Shown: positions 5,598 through 14,084 of the stretch, in pieces
Position numbering within the stretch: position 1 is the stretch's first letter
How the letters are laid out: each line of letters opens with the position of its first letter
Program-made: the position numbers and the translations under genes
Notes under the pieces: generated by a model
What the model was told of the DNA's origin: nothing
Database searches by the model: none
Seen by the model: the letters and a program-made list of their open reading frames with translations, nothing else
From: Treponema sp.
GTDB taxonomy: Bacteria; Spirochaetota; Spirochaetia; Treponematales; Breznakiellaceae
DNA length: 32,156 bases
Direction: 5' to 3'
NCBI GenBank assembly: GCA_031268975.1
Contig: JAIRWM010000199.1
Location: 1 to 32,156, forward strand

Positions 5598-8129
5598 ATG
5601 ATGAAAGACTTTATCCTTGTCCGGGTTATAGCGGTTTTTGTCGTTCTGGCTGTCGGCGCTATAGGAATAGCTCTTGGTCTTTCCCTCGCGGAAACGGTCA
5701 ATATACAAAATACGGAAAATTTTACAGACTTCAACCCTGCCCTGCCGACAAAAATACTCGATGTCTCCGGCGAGGTTATAACCGAGTTCGTGTCGGAAGA
5801 AAAACGGGAGCTGGTTGCCCTAAACGAGCTGCCCCGGCACCTGATTCTGGCGGTGCTCACCCGGGAAGACCCGGATTTTTACAACCACAAGGGGTTCAGC
5901 CTTCGCGGCATCCTGCGGGCGGCGCTGGGGCGGTTAATAGGGAGGAATCTCGGCGGGGGTTCCACCATAACCCAGCAGGTGGCGGGAACCCTGTACCTGA
6001 ACCGCATGGAAAAGACGATTTCCCGGAAGGTGCGGGAACTTTGGTGGGCGTTCCAGATGGAGCGCCGTTTCTCGAAAAATGAAATCCTCGAAATATACCT
6101 TAACTACATGAATATGGGGCCGGGTACTTACGGCGTGGAAGCTTCAAGCCAGTATTTTTTCGGCCACAGCGCCCGGGAAGTTACCCTTGCCGAAGCGGCG
6201 GTGCTCGTCGTCCTGCTTTCCAGTCCGACAGGCTACAATCCCCTGTTGAATCCGAATGTCGCGCGGGGAAGGCAAATCGACGTGCTGACCAAGATGGTAG
6301 ACGCCGGGTATGTCACGAAGGAGGAAGCGGATTCCTCGTTCCAGGAATATTGGGAAAACTACGACTATACCAAGGTTTCCGCCTCGGCCTATTACAGCCG
6401 GGAAGACAAGGCGCCCTGGTTCAGCGAATATGTGCGCCGGGAACTGGACGACATTATGTACGGTGAAAGGAACTATTACCGGGACGGCTATACGGTGTAT
6501 ACCACCATGGACATGCGGTTTCAGAGCCTTGCCGAAACGGGCATGACCGCCGGAATTGCCAGAGGCAACGACATCTACCGGAGAATTTCCGGTTCGCGGC
6601 TCAGCCGGTCGGAAGGTACCTTTGCCCCCATTGTTAACCTGTTGACCCTGACGTTCAACCTGGACGGCATTCACACCGCCGGGAGCGGCCAGGAAGAACG
6701 GCGGGCGATAAACAGATACACAAAAACGATAAATCCGATTGTGGACATGGCTTCGCTGGTTTTTGATCTTCCCGAACTGGAACCGCTTACCAAAACGTCC
6801 TACACAAGGCTGAAAGCCATAAGCGAGGAAAACATTGTCGAAGGCGCCCTGATTGTCCTGGAAAATGACACCGGTTACATCAAGGCGATTATCGGCGGAT
6901 CCAAATACGACGCAAACAATCAGCTTATCCGGGCCACCCAGGCGAAGGTAATGCCCGGCAGTTCGTTCAAACCGCTGTACTATTCGGCGGCCATAGACTC
7001 CCGCCAGTTTACCATGGCGACCCTTATTTACGACTCGCCGATGGTCTTCGCGGGCAGCAACGGAATTCCCTATATTCCCAACAACTATTCGGGTACCTGG
7101 CGGGGACCCGTCCTGCTTTACCAAGCGCTGGCGTCTTCCCTTAACATTCCGGCCCTGAAGATTCTTGACGGCATTGGTTTTGACGCGGCGATCAACCGGG
7201 CGTCGGCCCTTTTGGGGGTTACCGACCCCGAAGAAAAACGGAAGACCTTCCCCAGGGTTTATCCGCTTGGCCTGGGGATTAGTTCCGTATCTCCCCTTCA
7301 AATGGCCAGGGCGTACGCGATTTTCGCGAATCAGGGCAGGGACGTAACGCCTTTGGCGATTAAAACCGTGGAAGACCGCGACGGCAGGATAGTTATTGAT
7401 TACGAGCGGGACGTGCGGCTTCGGCAGCAGCAAATGGGAAGCGGCATCCAGGTGATAAGCCCGCAAAACGCCTATATTATGACGCGGCTTTTGTCCCAGA
7501 CGATCAATGTCGGCACATTGGCCGTAGCGTCGGGTTTTGGGTCAAAGCTCACCGTGCCCGACGAAAAGGGGACAATGTACCGCCTGCCGGCGGGCGGCAA
7601 AACCGGTTCTACCCAGAACTGGTCCGACGCCTGGGTTGTGGGAATTACCCCCTATTATACGATTGCCATCTGGTTCGGTTTTGACAAACCGGGCAATTCG
7701 CTGGGAAACGACGTTACCGGCGCGTCCCTGGGTGGCCCCATTTGGGCCGACCTGATGCACGAATACCACCAGGGCCTTCCCCGCCGGGACTTTGTCCGGC
7801 CATCCGGTGTGGTGGACGCCACGGTGTGCAGGGATTCCGGGCTGCTCCCGACGCCCGATTGTCCGAACCTTGTAACGCTTTCGTTCCTTGCCGGTACGGT
7901 CCCCGCAGTCTCCTGCGATCAGCACGGGGCCGGGGCCGCCAACCCGCGGTATACAATTACCGACGGCTTTTCGACAAGCGCGGCGTTTTTGGGCGATGAT
8001 CTTACCTCGGAACTGCAAATGCCGACTCTTCCTTTGGAACTTATGAATGATCTGCCGGATTCAGGCCAGAGAGAAAACAGTCCCGGCATGGGGGTTGAAC
8101 TGCCCAGCTATAATCCCCTTTTGGACTAA
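5598..8129 (+). CDS. Class A penicillin-binding protein (PBP1a/1b type)
   Basis: An 843-residue bifunctional peptidoglycan synthase. A short cytoplasmic tail and one membrane anchor (about residues 5-30, ILVRVIAVFVVLAVGAIGIALGL) precede the glycosyltransferase domain, which has E-D-P-D-F-Y-N-H-K-G, G-G-S-T-I-T-Q-Q, R-K-V-R-E-L and the E-I-L-E-I-Y-L-N motif. The transpeptidase domain has the acylated serine in S455-S-F-K, an S-L-N motif and K-T-G near residue 668. All catalytic motifs are intact. About 95 residues lie between the two domains in an unusual linker (RISGSRLSRSEG to LEPLTKTSYTRLK). In-frame ATGs at 5598 and 5601 are equally possible; the frame extends upstream to 5514, but those residues do not look like PBP. 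The ParB-like gene begins 8 nt after the stop and is probably co-transcribed. Confidence 0.93.
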   Translation: MMKDFILVRVIAVFVVLAVGAIGIALGLSLAETVNIQNTENFTDFNPALPTKILDVSGEVITEFVSEEKRELVALNELPRHLILAVLTREDPDFYNHKGFSLRGILRAALGRLIGRNLGGGSTITQQVAGTLYLNRMEKTISRKVRELWWAFQMERRFSKNEILEIYLNYMNMGPGTYGVEASSQYFFGHSAREVTLAEAAVLVVLLSSPTGYNPLLNPNVARGRQIDVLTKMVDAGYVTKEEADSSFQEYWENYDYTKVSASAYYSREDKAPWFSEYVRRELDDIMYGERNYYRDGYTVYTTMDMRFQSLAETGMTAGIARGNDIYRRISGSRLSRSEGTFAPIVNLLTLTFNLDGIHTAGSGQEERRAINRYTKTINPIVDMASLVFDLPELEPLTKTSYTRLKAISEENIVEGALIVLENDTGYIKAIIGGSKYDANNQLIRATQAKVMPGSSFKPLYYSAAIDSRQFTMATLIYDSPMVFAGSNGIPYIPNNYSGTWRGPVLLYQALASSLNIPALKILDGIGFDAAINRASALLGVTDPEEKRKTFPRVYPLGLGISSVSPLQMARAYAIFANQGRDVTPLAIKTVEDRDGRIVIDYERDVRLRQQQMGSGIQVISPQNAYIMTRLLSQTINVGTLAVASGFGSKLTVPDEKGTMYRLPAGGKTGSTQNWSDAWVVGITPYYTIAIWFGFDKPGNSLGNDVTGASLGGPIWADLMHEYHQGLPRRDFVRPSGVVDATVCRDSGLLPTPDCPNLVTLSFLAGTVPAVSCDQHGAGAANPRYTITDGFSTSAAFLGDDLTSELQMPTLPLELMNDLPDSGQRENSPGMGVELPSYNPLLD

Positions 8130-8137
8130 GGGCGCCG

Positions 8138-8560
8138 GTGCAGATTCCCATTTCTGAAATAATCGTAAAAAAACGGGTACGGAAAGAAATGGGGGATCTG
8201 CGGGCCCTCGCGGACAGTATGAGCCGGATCGGTCAGATAAGCCCTGTTGTGATTACCGAAAAAAACGTACTGCTTTCAGGCGGGAGGCGGCTTAAAGCGG
8301 CAAAGACCCTTGGATGGCAGACGATAAACGCCGTCGTCGCCAGGCTGCCTGAGGGAATAACGCCGCTGGAATTTGAAATCGAAGAAAACGAGCAACGCCG
8401 GGATTTTACGCCGGAAGAATCGGCCGGGGCCGCCTCAAGGCTCTACCGGCAGAAACATCCCGGCCTGTTCCGCCGTCTCTGGAATTGTATTGTCCGGTTT
8501 TTTAAAAAACTTTTTCACCGCGGCGGTTTGGATAAACCGGCGGCTTTTCATCAAATATAA
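8138..8560 (+). CDS. Stand-alone ParB N-terminal-like domain protein
   Basis: A 140-residue protein with a GTG start. Residues 1-90 form a ParB/sulfiredoxin-like nuclease fold: I-P-I-S-E-I at the start, L-A-D-S-M-S-R-I-G-Q-I-S-P-V-V-I, then the phosphate-binding L-S-G-G-R-R-L-K-A-A-K-T-L-G-W and the E-E-N-E-Q-R-R-D-F motif. In chromosome-partition ParB this domain binds CTP and clamps DNA. Here the helix-turn-helix and dimerisation domains of full ParB are absent; the tail (about 105-140) is basic and aromatic (LFRRLWNCIVRFFKKLFHR) and may be an amphipathic membrane-binding helix. It is directly downstream of the PBP gene. It is therefore probably not the partition ParB; the function is unknown. 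The N-domain assignment is fairly secure. Confidence 0.75.
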   Translation: MQIPISEIIVKKRVRKEMGDLRALADSMSRIGQISPVVITEKNVLLSGGRRLKAAKTLGWQTINAVVARLPEGITPLEFEIEENEQRRDFTPEESAGAASRLYRQKHPGLFRRLWNCIVRFFKKLFHRGGLDKPAAFHQI

Positions 8561-8586
8561 AAAAAGGAACACAGGGCTTTTACATC

Positions 8587-11500
8587 ATGAACAGGTATAT
8601 TGAATCAATCCGAAAAGCTGTCGAAATGCTGGTTAACAAAACCGGCCTTGGAATGCGGGCAAAGCTTATCATCATTTTTGTCATTATCAAGGTCATTCCC
8701 CTTCTGCTGCTTACCAGTATAGCGTGGAGTCAGGCGGTGCGGCTTGGGAAAGCCCTTGAAAAACACAGCGGGGAAATGGCCGAAGAAGCGAACAGCGCCC
8801 TCTTAAAAACCGGGGAAATCGCCATCAACGATTCGCTTAACGCCCTTAACGCCAGCGCCACAAACGAACTGGAACGGATGAGTACCGACCTGGCAAGACA
8901 GGTGGCCGGTTTTCTCTATGACAGGGACAGGGATATTTTGTACGCGGCTTCTCTTGCCCCGTCGGAGGACAGTTACCGGCACTTTATACAGGCAAAAACA
9001 GGTACGCTGATCCGGCAGGATCAGTGGGTTCTTTCCGACGATAAAACACGGTGGGTTCCGAAAGAGCCCCTGCCGCAGGGAAAATACAGTCCGTCGAACA
9101 ATCCGGAAAACGACACATCGTACCATAACAGACCGGCGGATCTTTTTAAAACAGAAGAGCGGCCCCTGTACCTTGAAATGACATATATCGACCTTTCGGG
9201 GAACGAAGTCGTCAAAGTTACGTCCTCTCCCCGCATGGACAGCCGGCTTAAAAACATCAGCTCCCGGAGCGGCACGTATGTCAGGGCGGAAACGTACTGG
9301 CCCGAGCTGGGCAGGTTAAAACCCGGAGAAATATACGTTTCCGACGTGATAGGCGCCTATGTAAGAAGCAGCCTTATCGGCATGTATAACCCGGAAAATG
9401 TCGAACAGAGGGGCCTTAAATGGCAGCCGGAAAACGAAGCGTACGCCGGTATGGAAAACCCTAACGGAAAACGGTTTAAAGGCATTATACGCTGGGCCGC
9501 CGCAGTGTACCGGGACGGGGTAAAAACAGGCTACGTTACGCTGGCCCTGGATCACGACCATGTTATGGAATTTACCGATCACATTACCCCGATGGAAGAA
9601 CGGTATGTGGAAATGCCCAGCGCCTATGAGGGAAACTATGCTTTTATATGGGACTACAAATGCCGGAGCATTTGCCATCCGCGGCATCATTCCATTGTGG
9701 GATACAATCCCCAAACCGGAGAACCGGAAGTTCCCTGGCTTGAAGAAAGCATTTACGCCTCATGGCAGTCAAGCGGCAAAAGCTATACGGACTTTATCAA
9801 AGATGTCCCGGAATTTCAGGATCAATCCAGGAGCAAAAGCCCGGCGGCGGAACTTACCGCGGCGGGACTTGTCGGCCTTGACGGACGCTACCTGAACAAC
9901 GCTCCGCAGTGTATCGGGTGGTTTGACCTTACAAAAGAAGGCGGGTCGGGATCGTTCCTTATATTATGGAGCGGTATCTGGAAACCAAACACCGCCGCGA
10001 CCATTCCTTACTACACAGGCCACTATGGAAACACAAAACGCGGTTTCGGTTTTGTCGCCATAGGAGCGGGGCTCGAAGATTTTCAAAAGCCCGCCAGGGA
10101 AACAGAGGCGGCGCTCAGGGCGTTGACTACAAACGCCAATGCCGAACTTTCCGGTTTTGCCCGTGAATCACAAAAAACCATTTCCCGCAATCTTTTTAAA
10201 ACAACCGTTTCCCTGGCGGCTTCCGCCGCTTTTATGATCGTTCTTGTGGTGATTATCGCCGTCTGGATGGCGTCTGTTCTGACAAGAAACATTACCTGGC
10301 TTACAGACGGCTTTTCCCGTTTCCGCGCGGGGGAACGGCAGTTCCGCTTTAACTCAAAAAGCAGGGATGAAATCGGGGAACTGGCCAAATCTTTTGACGA
10401 AATGGCAGACAGCCTTAACGCTACGGTAAAAAATCCCCTGACGATCATCAACCTGGATCACAACATTGTTTACATGAACGAGGAAGGGCTTGACTGGGTA
10501 GGGTTTTCCCTTGATGAAATCCAGGGAAAACCCTACGGCGACATCAGTTTTTTTCCGGCCGGTTCGCCGCAGGATCCCATACGGGCGCTGGAGGAAGGCA
10601 GACAGGCGGAAGTGCTTTACATACCAGATCAGGATCGTTATATGCAGGGAAGCGCCAATTGGCTGCTGGGAGCTTCCGGCGAAAAAACGGGGATTATTGT
10701 CGCCTCCATGGATGTAACGGAACTTATCCGGGTGCAGAAAAAGCTTGAAGACGCGGTTTCAGAGGCGAACCTGGCAAACCAGCACAAGGGAGATTTCCTT
10801 GCAAGAATGAGCCATGAAATACGCACTCCGATGAATGCCATCATCGGCATGACGGAAATTGTCAAAAAGAAAATTATCGCCGCGGCCGGAGGAGCTTCCC
10901 TTTCGCCGGGACAGGCGGGAATTCCCGGCGACAGCATACGTTCCGATTTGCAAAAAATAGAAGCTTCTTCCCAGCATTTACTGGGGCTTCTTAACGACAT
11001 ACTGGACATTTCCAAAATTGAAGCGGGGAAGATAGAACTAAGCTCGGAAACGATGGATCTGATAAAGCTTGTAAAAACCGTGGAATCCATCATCAGGCCG
11101 CGCTGTGAAGAAAAAAACATCGGCTTTACAACCAATTTTAAGATTACCTCTCCCGCGGCTTTTGAGGGAGATCCCCTGAGGCTCAGGCAGGTTCTTATCA
11201 ATCTGCTGGGGAACGCCGTTAAATTTACCCCGGAGTGCGGAACCATCACCTATACCGTTGTTGAAAAAGAAAAACAAAACGGTCAAACCAATATTCTTTT
11301 TTCCGTAAAAGACACGGGCATAGGCATAAAAAGCGAAGTTATTCCCATGCTGTTTAGGCCTTTTGAGCAGACCTCGGGAAACATAGCCAAACGGTACGGC
11401 GGTACGGGACTGGGGCTCGCGATTTCACAGAGCATTGTCCGGCTTTTCGGCGGCAGCATTGCCGTTCAAAGCGAAGAAGGAAAAGGCAGCGAATTCAGTT

Positions 11501-11955
11501 TTTACCTTACCCTGACGGACGCCGTCTCCGGGAACGACGAGCACATTCCCGAAGACGCCACGAACCGGCTTGCCGGAAAAAGGGCGCTTTTGGTTGATGA
11601 TGTCGCCATTAACCGGATGATTGTCGCCAACCTGCTTTCGTATACGGGACTAAAAATCGAAGAAGCGGAAGACGGAAAAGACGCCTTAGAAAAATTTTCC
11701 GAGTCTCCGGAAAACACGTACAATATCATTTACATGGACATTCAAATGCCCGTTATGGACGGATACGAATCTGTCGCGGCGATACGGGCGCTTGACAGGG
11801 CGGACGCGAAAGCAATTCCCATTGTCGCCCTCACCGCCAACGCGTTCAAGGAAGATATAGAAAAGGCTGTTTCAAGCGGAATGAACGCCCATCTGGCAAA
11901 GCCTATCGAAGTGGACAAATGCCTTGAACTGACGTTTAAGCTGCTTGGAATGTAG
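8587..11955 (+). CDS. Membrane hybrid sensor histidine kinase (Cache-like, HAMP, PAS, HisKA, HATPase, REC)
   Basis: A 1122-residue two-component sensor. Transmembrane helices at about 27-48 and 540-563 enclose a roughly 490-residue outer sensor region with Cache-like beta segments (EVVKVTSSPR; GYVTLALDHDHV). HAMP follows (about 565-617), then a PAS domain (I-I-N-L-D-H-N-I-V-Y-M-N), and HisKA with the phospho-accepting H743 in M-S-H-E-I-R-T-P-M-N. The ATPase domain has L-I-N-L-L-G-N-A-V-K-F-T-P, D-T-G-I-G-I and G-G-T-G-L-G-L-A-I. A receiver domain ends the protein with D1051 in Y-M-D-I-Q-M-P. No Hpt domain is present, so output presumably needs a separate phosphotransfer protein. The ligand is unknown. 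The first stretch is convergent with EF-G; the ribosome-like AAGGAA (8564-8569) is too far from the ATG, so initiation is unclear. Confidence 0.9.
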   Translation: MNRYIESIRKAVEMLVNKTGLGMRAKLIIIFVIIKVIPLLLLTSIAWSQAVRLGKALEKHSGEMAEEANSALLKTGEIAINDSLNALNASATNELERMSTDLARQVAGFLYDRDRDILYAASLAPSEDSYRHFIQAKTGTLIRQDQWVLSDDKTRWVPKEPLPQGKYSPSNNPENDTSYHNRPADLFKTEERPLYLEMTYIDLSGNEVVKVTSSPRMDSRLKNISSRSGTYVRAETYWPELGRLKPGEIYVSDVIGAYVRSSLIGMYNPENVEQRGLKWQPENEAYAGMENPNGKRFKGIIRWAAAVYRDGVKTGYVTLALDHDHVMEFTDHITPMEERYVEMPSAYEGNYAFIWDYKCRSICHPRHHSIVGYNPQTGEPEVPWLEESIYASWQSSGKSYTDFIKDVPEFQDQSRSKSPAAELTAAGLVGLDGRYLNNAPQCIGWFDLTKEGGSGSFLILWSGIWKPNTAATIPYYTGHYGNTKRGFGFVAIGAGLEDFQKPARETEAALRALTTNANAELSGFARESQKTISRNLFKTTVSLAASAAFMIVLVVIIAVWMASVLTRNITWLTDGFSRFRAGERQFRFNSKSRDEIGELAKSFDEMADSLNATVKNPLTIINLDHNIVYMNEEGLDWVGFSLDEIQGKPYGDISFFPAGSPQDPIRALEEGRQAEVLYIPDQDRYMQGSANWLLGASGEKTGIIVASMDVTELIRVQKKLEDAVSEANLANQHKGDFLARMSHEIRTPMNAIIGMTEIVKKKIIAAAGGASLSPGQAGIPGDSIRSDLQKIEASSQHLLGLLNDILDISKIEAGKIELSSETMDLIKLVKTVESIIRPRCEEKNIGFTTNFKITSPAAFEGDPLRLRQVLINLLGNAVKFTPECGTITYTVVEKEKQNGQTNILFSVKDTGIGIKSEVIPMLFRPFEQTSGNIAKRYGGTGLGLAISQSIVRLFGGSIAVQSEEGKGSEFSFYLTLTDAVSGNDEHIPEDATNRLAGKRALLVDDVAINRMIVANLLSYTGLKIEEAEDGKDALEKFSESPENTYNIIYMDIQMPVMDGYESVAAIRALDRADAKAIPIVALTANAFKEDIEKAVSSGMNAHLAKPIEVDKCLELTFKLLGM

Positions 11956-11966
11956 CCGGTTATACG

Positions 11967-11990
11967 CGCCGGGGATTACGGCGACTTTTT
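11967..11990 (+). terminator. Weak terminator candidate behind the sensor kinase
   Basis: A 5-bp stem CGCCG/CGGCG (11967-11971, 11979-11983) with a 7-nt loop is followed by AC and five T residues (11986-11990). It overlaps the 3' end of EF-G on the other strand. The stem is short. Confidence 0.35.
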
Positions 11991-14039
11991 CTCAAAGTGG
12001 GAAAATTCCATGGTGAATGTCGCCCTGCCCTGGCTTACGCTGCGAAGAGAGGTCATAAAGCCGAACATTTTCGCCATCGGGGCGGCGGCCTTTACCTCGT
12101 CGCCGCCGGCTTTTGTTTCCATGCTCAACACCTGGCCGCCCCGCTGGGTAACAAGGCTTATCACGTCTCCCACAAATTCGCCGGGCGAAAAAAGATCTAC
12201 CGCCATAATGGGCTCAAGCAAAAACGGCTGGGCTTCCCGGGCAGCTTCGTCAAAGCCCATGCTCGCGCAGGCTTCGTAAGCCGCTTCCGTACCGGTAAGC
12301 TCGGAATACTCAATGCCTGAAAGGGTTACCCCGACATCGATACAGGGATAGCCAAGGACTATGCCCGACGCCAACGCCCCGTTAACGCCCCGCTGTACCG
12401 CCTGGAACACCGCGTCGGGAATGCGGCTTTTGTTTTTTACGCCGCAGAGATAGCGGTTGCCCGAACCCCGTTTAAGCGGCTCAAGGCGCAGGGTCACTTC
12501 GGCGGCGTTTTCCCTGCCGGCTATGACCCGCGAAAAATTTTCCGTTCTTTCCACGGTTTTCCCGATGGATTCGCGGTATGTTACCTGGGGGCTCCCCGCC
12601 CTGGCCGAAAGATTATAGTCTTTAAGAATTTTCGTTACCAGCACGTCAAGGTGAAGTTCCCCCATGCCGGAAATAATAAGCTGCCCGGTCTCTTCATTTT
12701 CCCTGGCAGTAAATGTCGGATCTTCCCTGGAAAGAATCTCAAGGATTTCCTTGAGTTTTTCGCCTTCCGAAATGGTTTTCGGCTCCAGCGAAACTGAAAT
12801 AACCGGCTCCGGAAACCGCATTCTGTCCAGCAGTACGGGCCAGCCTTCGCTGCCAATTGTGTCCCCGGTTTGGGCGGCCTTCATCCCTATAATGACGCCT
12901 ATGTCCCCGGCCGAAAGACAGTCCATCGGCTCGGATTTATTGGAATGCATGCGGAGTATGCGGTTCACCCGTTCCCGTTTCCGTTTTCCGATATTGTAAA
13001 CCACCTGCCCGCTTTTCAACAAACCGGAATACATCCGCACATAACACAGACTTCCCGCTTCCCTGTCGTTCTGTATCTTGAACACCAGACCCAGCGGCTG
13101 ACCGCGCGGATCGCAGGGGACCTCAACGTCTTCTTCTTTTTTAGGATGATGCGCCGTCGCCGGCCGCGCCTCTCCGGGTGAAGGAAGAAAATCCACGACG
13201 GCGTCAATAAGGGGCTGTACCCCCAGGTTGCGCCGGGAAGCTCCGGCCAGAACAGGCAGCAGTTTGCGCCCGATACAGGCCTTGCGCAGTTCTTCCCTCA
13301 AAAGGGGCGCTTCTATTGTTTCCCCGGAAAGGTACTTTTCCGTTATGACATCGGAAAAAGCCGAAAGGGTGTCGATAAGCCTGTCCCGCCAGGCCCGCGC
13401 GTCTTCCAGAAGTTCCCGTGAAACCGCCGCACGTTCCATTTTCTCGCCGTCCGTGGAAGCGTCCCAGCGGAGCTCTTCCATTGTCAAAAGATCAATAACC
13501 CCTTCAAAGGAACTTTCCTTTCCAATGGGAATTTGCAGGGCGGCGGTTTCAATGCCGAATTTCTCCTTTATATCAGCCAAGACCCGTGAAAAATCCGCCC
13601 CTACCCTGTCCATTTTATTTACATAACCGACACAGGGAACAAGGTACCGTTCCGCCTGCCTCCACACTGTTTCCGTCTGCGGCTCAACCCCATGAACCGC
13701 GTCAAATATCGCGACGGCCCCGTCAAGCACCCTGAGGGATCGTTCCACTTCCGCGGTAAAATCCACATGACCGGGGGTGTCAATAATGTTGATCTGAAAC
13801 TGTTTGTTTTCCCGCGTCCAATACGTTGTGGTAGCGGCGCTTTGAATGGTAATTCCCCGTTCCTGTTCCTGCTCCATCCAATCCATAATCGCCTCGCCGT
13901 CGTCCACTTCGCCGATTTTATGGCTCTTGCCCGAGTAGAAAAGGATGCGCTCGGTAGTGGTAGTTTTCCCGGCGTCAATGTGGGCCATTACGCCGATATT
14001 GCGGATGAGGGAAAGAACGGACTGGTTTGAGGCGGCCAT
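11976..14039 (-). CDS. fusA: Translation elongation factor G
   Basis: A 687-residue translational GTPase that drives tRNA-mRNA translocation on the ribosome. The G domain is complete: A-H-I-D-A-G-K-T-T-T (residues 19-28), the switch I R-G-I-T-I-Q-S-A-A-T-T-T, D-T-P-G-H-V-D, and N-K-M-D in the region VGYVNKMDR. Domains II-V follow, including the R-E-D-P-T-F and G-M-G-E-L-H-L-D-V segments and a C-terminal domain ending M-E-F-S-H-F-E. Length fits EF-G. Spirochetes usually carry two EF-G paralogues. This copy is not next to rpsL/rpsG/tuf, so it may be the second one, and the symbol is a family label rather than proof of which copy it is. The start at 14039 is supported by TACAAT ending 6 nt upstream; there is no ribosome site. 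It is divergent from the NDK gene. Confidence 0.95.
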   Translation of the reverse strand: MAASNQSVLSLIRNIGVMAHIDAGKTTTTERILFYSGKSHKIGEVDDGEAIMDWMEQEQERGITIQSAATTTYWTRENKQFQINIIDTPGHVDFTAEVERSLRVLDGAVAIFDAVHGVEPQTETVWRQAERYLVPCVGYVNKMDRVGADFSRVLADIKEKFGIETAALQIPIGKESSFEGVIDLLTMEELRWDASTDGEKMERAAVSRELLEDARAWRDRLIDTLSAFSDVITEKYLSGETIEAPLLREELRKACIGRKLLPVLAGASRRNLGVQPLIDAVVDFLPSPGEARPATAHHPKKEEDVEVPCDPRGQPLGLVFKIQNDREAGSLCYVRMYSGLLKSGQVVYNIGKRKRERVNRILRMHSNKSEPMDCLSAGDIGVIIGMKAAQTGDTIGSEGWPVLLDRMRFPEPVISVSLEPKTISEGEKLKEILEILSREDPTFTARENEETGQLIISGMGELHLDVLVTKILKDYNLSARAGSPQVTYRESIGKTVERTENFSRVIAGRENAAEVTLRLEPLKRGSGNRYLCGVKNKSRIPDAVFQAVQRGVNGALASGIVLGYPCIDVGVTLSGIEYSELTGTEAAYEACASMGFDEAAREAQPFLLEPIMAVDLFSPGEFVGDVISLVTQRGGQVLSMETKAGGDEVKAAAPMAKMFGFMTSLRSVSQGRATFTMEFSHFEKKSP

Positions 14040-14045
14040 GCGGGT

Positions 14046-14076
14046 ATTGTAACAGGTAGTAAAGGAGTATTACAAT
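14046..14076. promoter_or_regulatory. Near-symmetric divergent promoter for EF-G and NDK
   Basis: The perfect 7-bp inverted repeat ATTGTAA (14046-14052) / TTACAAT (14070-14076) works as a -35 in one direction and a -10 in the other. Reading either strand gives TTGTAA, an 18-bp spacer and TACAAT. The minus-strand promoter ends 6 nt before the EF-G ATG (14039); the plus-strand promoter ends 8 nt before the NDK ATG (14085). Both transcripts would be leaderless, and simultaneous occupancy by two polymerases is impossible. Confidence 0.65.
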
Positions 14077-14084
14077 GGGCTTTC

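Noticed and set aside
6144-7466. A 440-codon open frame antisense to the PBP gene
   Set aside because: The sense strand encodes a complete PBP with all motifs. The antisense frame has no recognisable domain and arises from GC-biased codon use.
14075-14077. An ATG behind a good Shine-Dalgarno-like AAAGGAG as the NDK start
   Set aside because: It is in a different frame from the NDK protein and quickly gives an unrelated product.
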